Assembly (NCBI RefSeq): GCF_043555885.1
Contig: NZ_JBIGHX010000008.1
Span: 62,001 to 126,000 of the forward strand
Source of the DNA: Pelomonas lactea
GTDB taxonomy: Bacteria; Pseudomonadota; Gammaproteobacteria; Burkholderiales; Burkholderiaceae_C
Length of the DNA stretch: 64,000 nt
Direction: 5' to 3'
Translations under genes and position numbers: made by a program
In this document: positions 61,879-64,000 of the stretch, in pieces
How the letters are laid out: every line of letters starts with the position of its first letter
Numbering within the stretch: the first letter of the stretch is position 1
The notes under the pieces: generated by a model
Told to the model about the DNA's origin: nothing
The model's database searches: none
What the model saw: only the letters and a program-made list of their open reading frames with translations

Positions 61879-62696
61879 GGACGGGTCTCCTTGCGGAACG
61901 CGCCGGGGGCCAGCACCGTGAGCGGCGTCTTGCAGGGCACGCGGCCTTCGGCGGTGCCCAGGAAGAACAGCCCGCCCGGGCGCAGCTGCGCGAGCACGCG
62001 GTCGACGACGGCGCTCTTGGTCTTGGCGTCGAAGTACAGCAGCACGTTGCGCAGGAAGACGACGTCGAACGGCCCGAGCGGCTCGATGGCGGCGCACAGG
62101 TTGAGCTGGCCGAAGCGCACGCGCTCGCGCAGCGTCTCCCGCATCTGTACCAGGCCTTCGCTGTCCCCTTCACCGCGCAGGCAGTGGCGCTTGAGGCGCT
62201 GGGGCGTGACGTCGCGCAGCCGGTCGGCCGGATAGATGCCCTGCACGGCGCTCTGCAGCACGCGCTCGCTGATGTCGGTGCCCAGCACCGACCAGTCCGG
62301 GCCGATGCAGCCCATCATTTCCAGGTCGGCCAGCAGCATGGCGGTGCTGTAGGCCTCGTCGCCGAAGGAGGACGCCGCGCTCCAGACCGCGAGCTGCTGG
62401 GGCCGCGTGCGCTGGAGTTCGGCCTGCAGCAGCGCGAAGTGGGCAGGCTCGCGGAAGAAGTAGGTCTCGTTGGTGGTGAGCAGGTCCACGGCCATCTGGA
62501 ACTCGCCGCCGTCGTCGGCGCTTTCCAGCAGGTCGACGTAGTCGTCGAAGCCGCGCAGCCCGAGTCGCTGCAGGCGTCCGGCCAGGCGCGAATGCATCAG
62601 CGACTTCTTGTTGGGCCCATAGGACAGCCCGACGCTGCCGTGCATCAGGCGGGCGATGCGGCTGAAGCTGCGGTCGGACAGGGGAATGGTGGCCAT
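61875..62696 (-). CDS. cheR: Chemotaxis protein methyltransferase CheR
   Basis: 273 residues, ATG at 62696. N-terminal helical domain (SFSRIARLMHGSVGLSYGPNKKSLMHSRLAGRL) recognises receptors; the SAM domain has TTNETYFFREPAHF, WSAASSFGDEAYSTAMLL (the usual C-S-x-G-E-E-P is SAASSFGDEAYS here), GTDIS and DVVFLRNVLLYFD. Methylates receptor glutamates. The altered SAM-loop wording is minor. Eight bases after cheW. Confidence 0.95.
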   Translation of the reverse strand: MATIPLSDRSFSRIARLMHGSVGLSYGPNKKSLMHSRLAGRLQRLGLRGFDDYVDLLESADDGGEFQMAVDLLTTNETYFFREPAHFALLQAELQRTRPQQLAVWSAASSFGDEAYSTAMLLADLEMMGCIGPDWSVLGTDISERVLQSAVQGIYPADRLRDVTPQRLKRHCLRGEGDSEGLVQMRETLRERVRFGQLNLCAAIEPLGPFDVVFLRNVLLYFDAKTKSAVVDRVLAQLRPGGLFFLGTAEGRVPCKTPLTVLAPGAFRKETRP

Positions 62697-62704
62697 CGGC
62701 AACC

Positions 62705-63223
62705 TCAGGCAGCCAGTGCGAGCTGGCCGCTCTCGCACAGCGCGGCCATCTCGTCGATGTCCAGCGCGCGGTCGGGGTCCAGCAGCACGATGAAGCGGTC
62801 GCCGCGCTTGCCCATGCCGGCGATGAAGTCACGACGGGTGGTGCCGCCGAACGGCGGGGCGGGTTCGATCTGGGCGGGCTCCAGCGAGATGACCTCGCAG
62901 ACCGCGTCCACCATCAGCCCCAGCTCGACCCGCTCGCCGTCGCGCAGCGCGTCGAAGATGACGATGCAGGTCTTCTTGCCCACGCTGGCGGCGCCGCGGC
63001 CGAAGCGGGCCTGCAGGTCGATGACGGGCACCACGGCGCCGCGCAGGTTGATGACGCCGCGCACGAACTCGGGCATCAGCGGTACCGGCGTCATGGCGCC
63101 GTGCTGGATGATTTCGCGCACGGTGCGGATGTCCAGGGCGAACAGCTCCGCGCCCAGCGTGAAGCTGAGGAACTGGCGCGCCTGGCTTGCGGCCTCGGCG
63201 GCTGCATCGACGGTGTGATTCAT
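62705..63223 (-). CDS. cheW: Chemotaxis coupling protein CheW
   Basis: 172 residues. RQFLSFTLGAELFALDIRTVREII, PEFVRGVINLRGAVVPVIDL and LGLMVDAVCEVISL are the two SH3-like subdomain signatures of CheW. Links receptors to the CheA kinase. The C-terminal MGKRGDRFIVLLDPDRALD completes the fold. Fifteen bases downstream of the chemoreceptor stop. Confidence 0.96.
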   Translation of the reverse strand: MNHTVDAAAEAASQARQFLSFTLGAELFALDIRTVREIIQHGAMTPVPLMPEFVRGVINLRGAVVPVIDLQARFGRGAASVGKKTCIVIFDALRDGERVELGLMVDAVCEVISLEPAQIEPAPPFGGTTRRDFIAGMGKRGDRFIVLLDPDRALDIDEMAALCESGQLALAA

Positions 63224-63238
63224 GCCGACCTCCGGATG

Positions 63239-64000
63239 TCAGAACGGGCGGAAGTTGCCGTGCGTGCCGGTGGCCTGCAGGCGTGTCGGGCCGGTGTTGC
63301 GCGGCGCGTTGCCCCGCATCGGCGAGTTGGGTGCGCGACGTTCGACGAAGGGCTGCGCGTCGTGGCGGCCGGGCGCCTGGCCGGCGCTGCCGTCGCCGCG
63401 GGTGCTGAAGAACGCCACCGTCTGCTGCAGCTGCTCGGCCTGGCCGGAGAGTTCTTCCGACGTGGCGGCCAGTTCCTCGGACGCGCTGGCGTTCTGCTGC
63501 GTGGCCTTGCTGAGCTGACCCATCGCGCCGCCGATCTGCGTGACGGACTGGCTCTGCTCCTGCGAGGCGGCGGCGATCTCCTGCACCAGCTCGCTGGTCT
63601 TCTGGATGCTGGGGACGATCTCGTCGAGCAGCTTGCCGGCGCGCTCCGCGGTGCTGACGCTGTTGCCGGCGAGGTCGCCGATCTCCTTGGCAGCCTCCTG
63701 GCTGCGCTCGGCGAGCTTGCGCACCTCGGCGGCCACCACGGCGAAGCCCTTGCCGTGCTCGCCGGCGCGGGCGGCCTCGATGGCGGCGTTCAGCGCCAGC
63801 AGGTTGGTCTGGTAGGCGATGTCGTCGACGATGCTGATCTTCTGCGCGATCTGCTTCATCGCGGTCACGGTCTGCGTGACGGCGACGCCGCCGTCGGCGG
63901 CCTCGCGGCTGGCCTTGGTGGCCATGCCGTCGGTCACGCGGGCGTTGTCGCTGTTCTGGCCGATGCTGGCCGACATCATGTCGATGGACGCGGTGGTCTG
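63239..64000 (-). CDS. Methyl-accepting chemotaxis protein, C-terminal part (cut by window edge)
   Basis: 254 residues are visible, entering from the right edge. The signalling hairpin tip is complete: KISIVDDIAYQTNLLALNAAIEAARAGEHGKGFAVVAAEVRKLAERSQEAAKEI. Methylation-helix sequences flank it (QQNASASEELAATSEELSGQAEQLQ). A basic, unstructured tail follows with no CheR-binding NWETF pentapeptide at the end. Ligand domain and membrane segments lie outside the window. First visible gene of the cheW-R-D-B operon; cheA/cheY are probably upstream. Confidence 0.95.
   Translation of the reverse strand, partial: QTTASIDMMSASIGQNSDNARVTDGMATKASREAADGGVAVTQTVTAMKQIAQKISIVDDIAYQTNLLALNAAIEAARAGEHGKGFAVVAAEVRKLAERSQEAAKEIGDLAGNSVSTAERAGKLLDEIVPSIQKTSELVQEIAAASQEQSQSVTQIGGAMGQLSKATQQNASASEELAATSEELSGQAEQLQQTVAFFSTRGDGSAGQAPGRHDAQPFVERRAPNSPMRGNAPRNTGPTRLQATGTHGNFRPF

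Overview
The window is a chromosomal stretch of a high-GC Gram-negative bacterium. Strong G/C third-position bias, rhlE-, orn-, rsgA-, metE/metR- and cheW/R/D/B-type genes, TonB-dependent receptors and many short-overlap operons point to a betaproteobacterium of the order Burkholderiales. A Roseateles/Mitsuaria/Pelomonas-like relative is my best guess, by inference only. No rRNA, tRNA, CRISPR array or transposase was recognised.

Layout. 1-7.2 kb: a sensor histidine kinase cut by the left edge, a periplasmic branched-chain-type binding protein, an SDR/penicillin-acylase pair and a CsgG-like/SDR pair. 7.4-17.5 kb: housekeeping genes (rsgA-phhB-M48 peptidase operon, orn, a fused pabB-pabC, a DEAD-box helicase with a long leader). 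17.5-42.6 kb: a large polysaccharide-utilisation region. It has a GH5-AGE epimerase-double SGNH esterase operon, a GH2 beta-mannosidase, a TonB-dependent receptor, two tandem flavin-dependent halogenases, GH1, fructokinase, a LacI regulator, a GPH-type transporter and a GH27 alpha-galactosidase, with a galactose 1-dehydrogenase nearby. Together these would deconstruct an acetylated galactoglucomannan: esterase for acetyl groups, GH27 for galactose, GH5/GH1 for glucose linkages and GH2 for mannose. AGE isomerase plus fructokinase would then feed mannose into fructose-6-phosphate. GTTTA-N-TAAAC-like palindromes upstream of several of these operons look like the LacI protein's operators.

43.5-47.2 kb: a tightly packed operon of secreted and membrane proteins of unknown function whose first and last genes are paralogues; one member carries an apparent frameshift. 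47.3-52.1 kb: a three-gene SMC complex (kleisin-like, winged-helix, SMC ATPase; MksFEB-like) without an adjacent Toprim nuclease gene. 52.1-54.5 kb: a thioesterase, a probable outer-membrane protein and a ParD-like/methionine aminopeptidase pair.

54.5-56.1 kb: a lower-GC run of small unknown genes, all on the minus strand, separated by hairpins with the architecture of integron attC sites (core-site-like ends, inverted arms, an unpaired base at the same place). It looks like a small gene-cassette array without an integrase. 56.1-60.2 kb: metE and metR diverging over two MetR-like boxes, then an MgtC family protein. 60.3-64 kb: a chemotaxis operon (MCP-cheW-cheR-cheD-cheB) running in from the right edge.

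The best candidates for undescribed biology are the cassette array, the SMC operon, the paralogue-bookended secreted/membrane operon, and the tandem halogenases inside the glycan locus.
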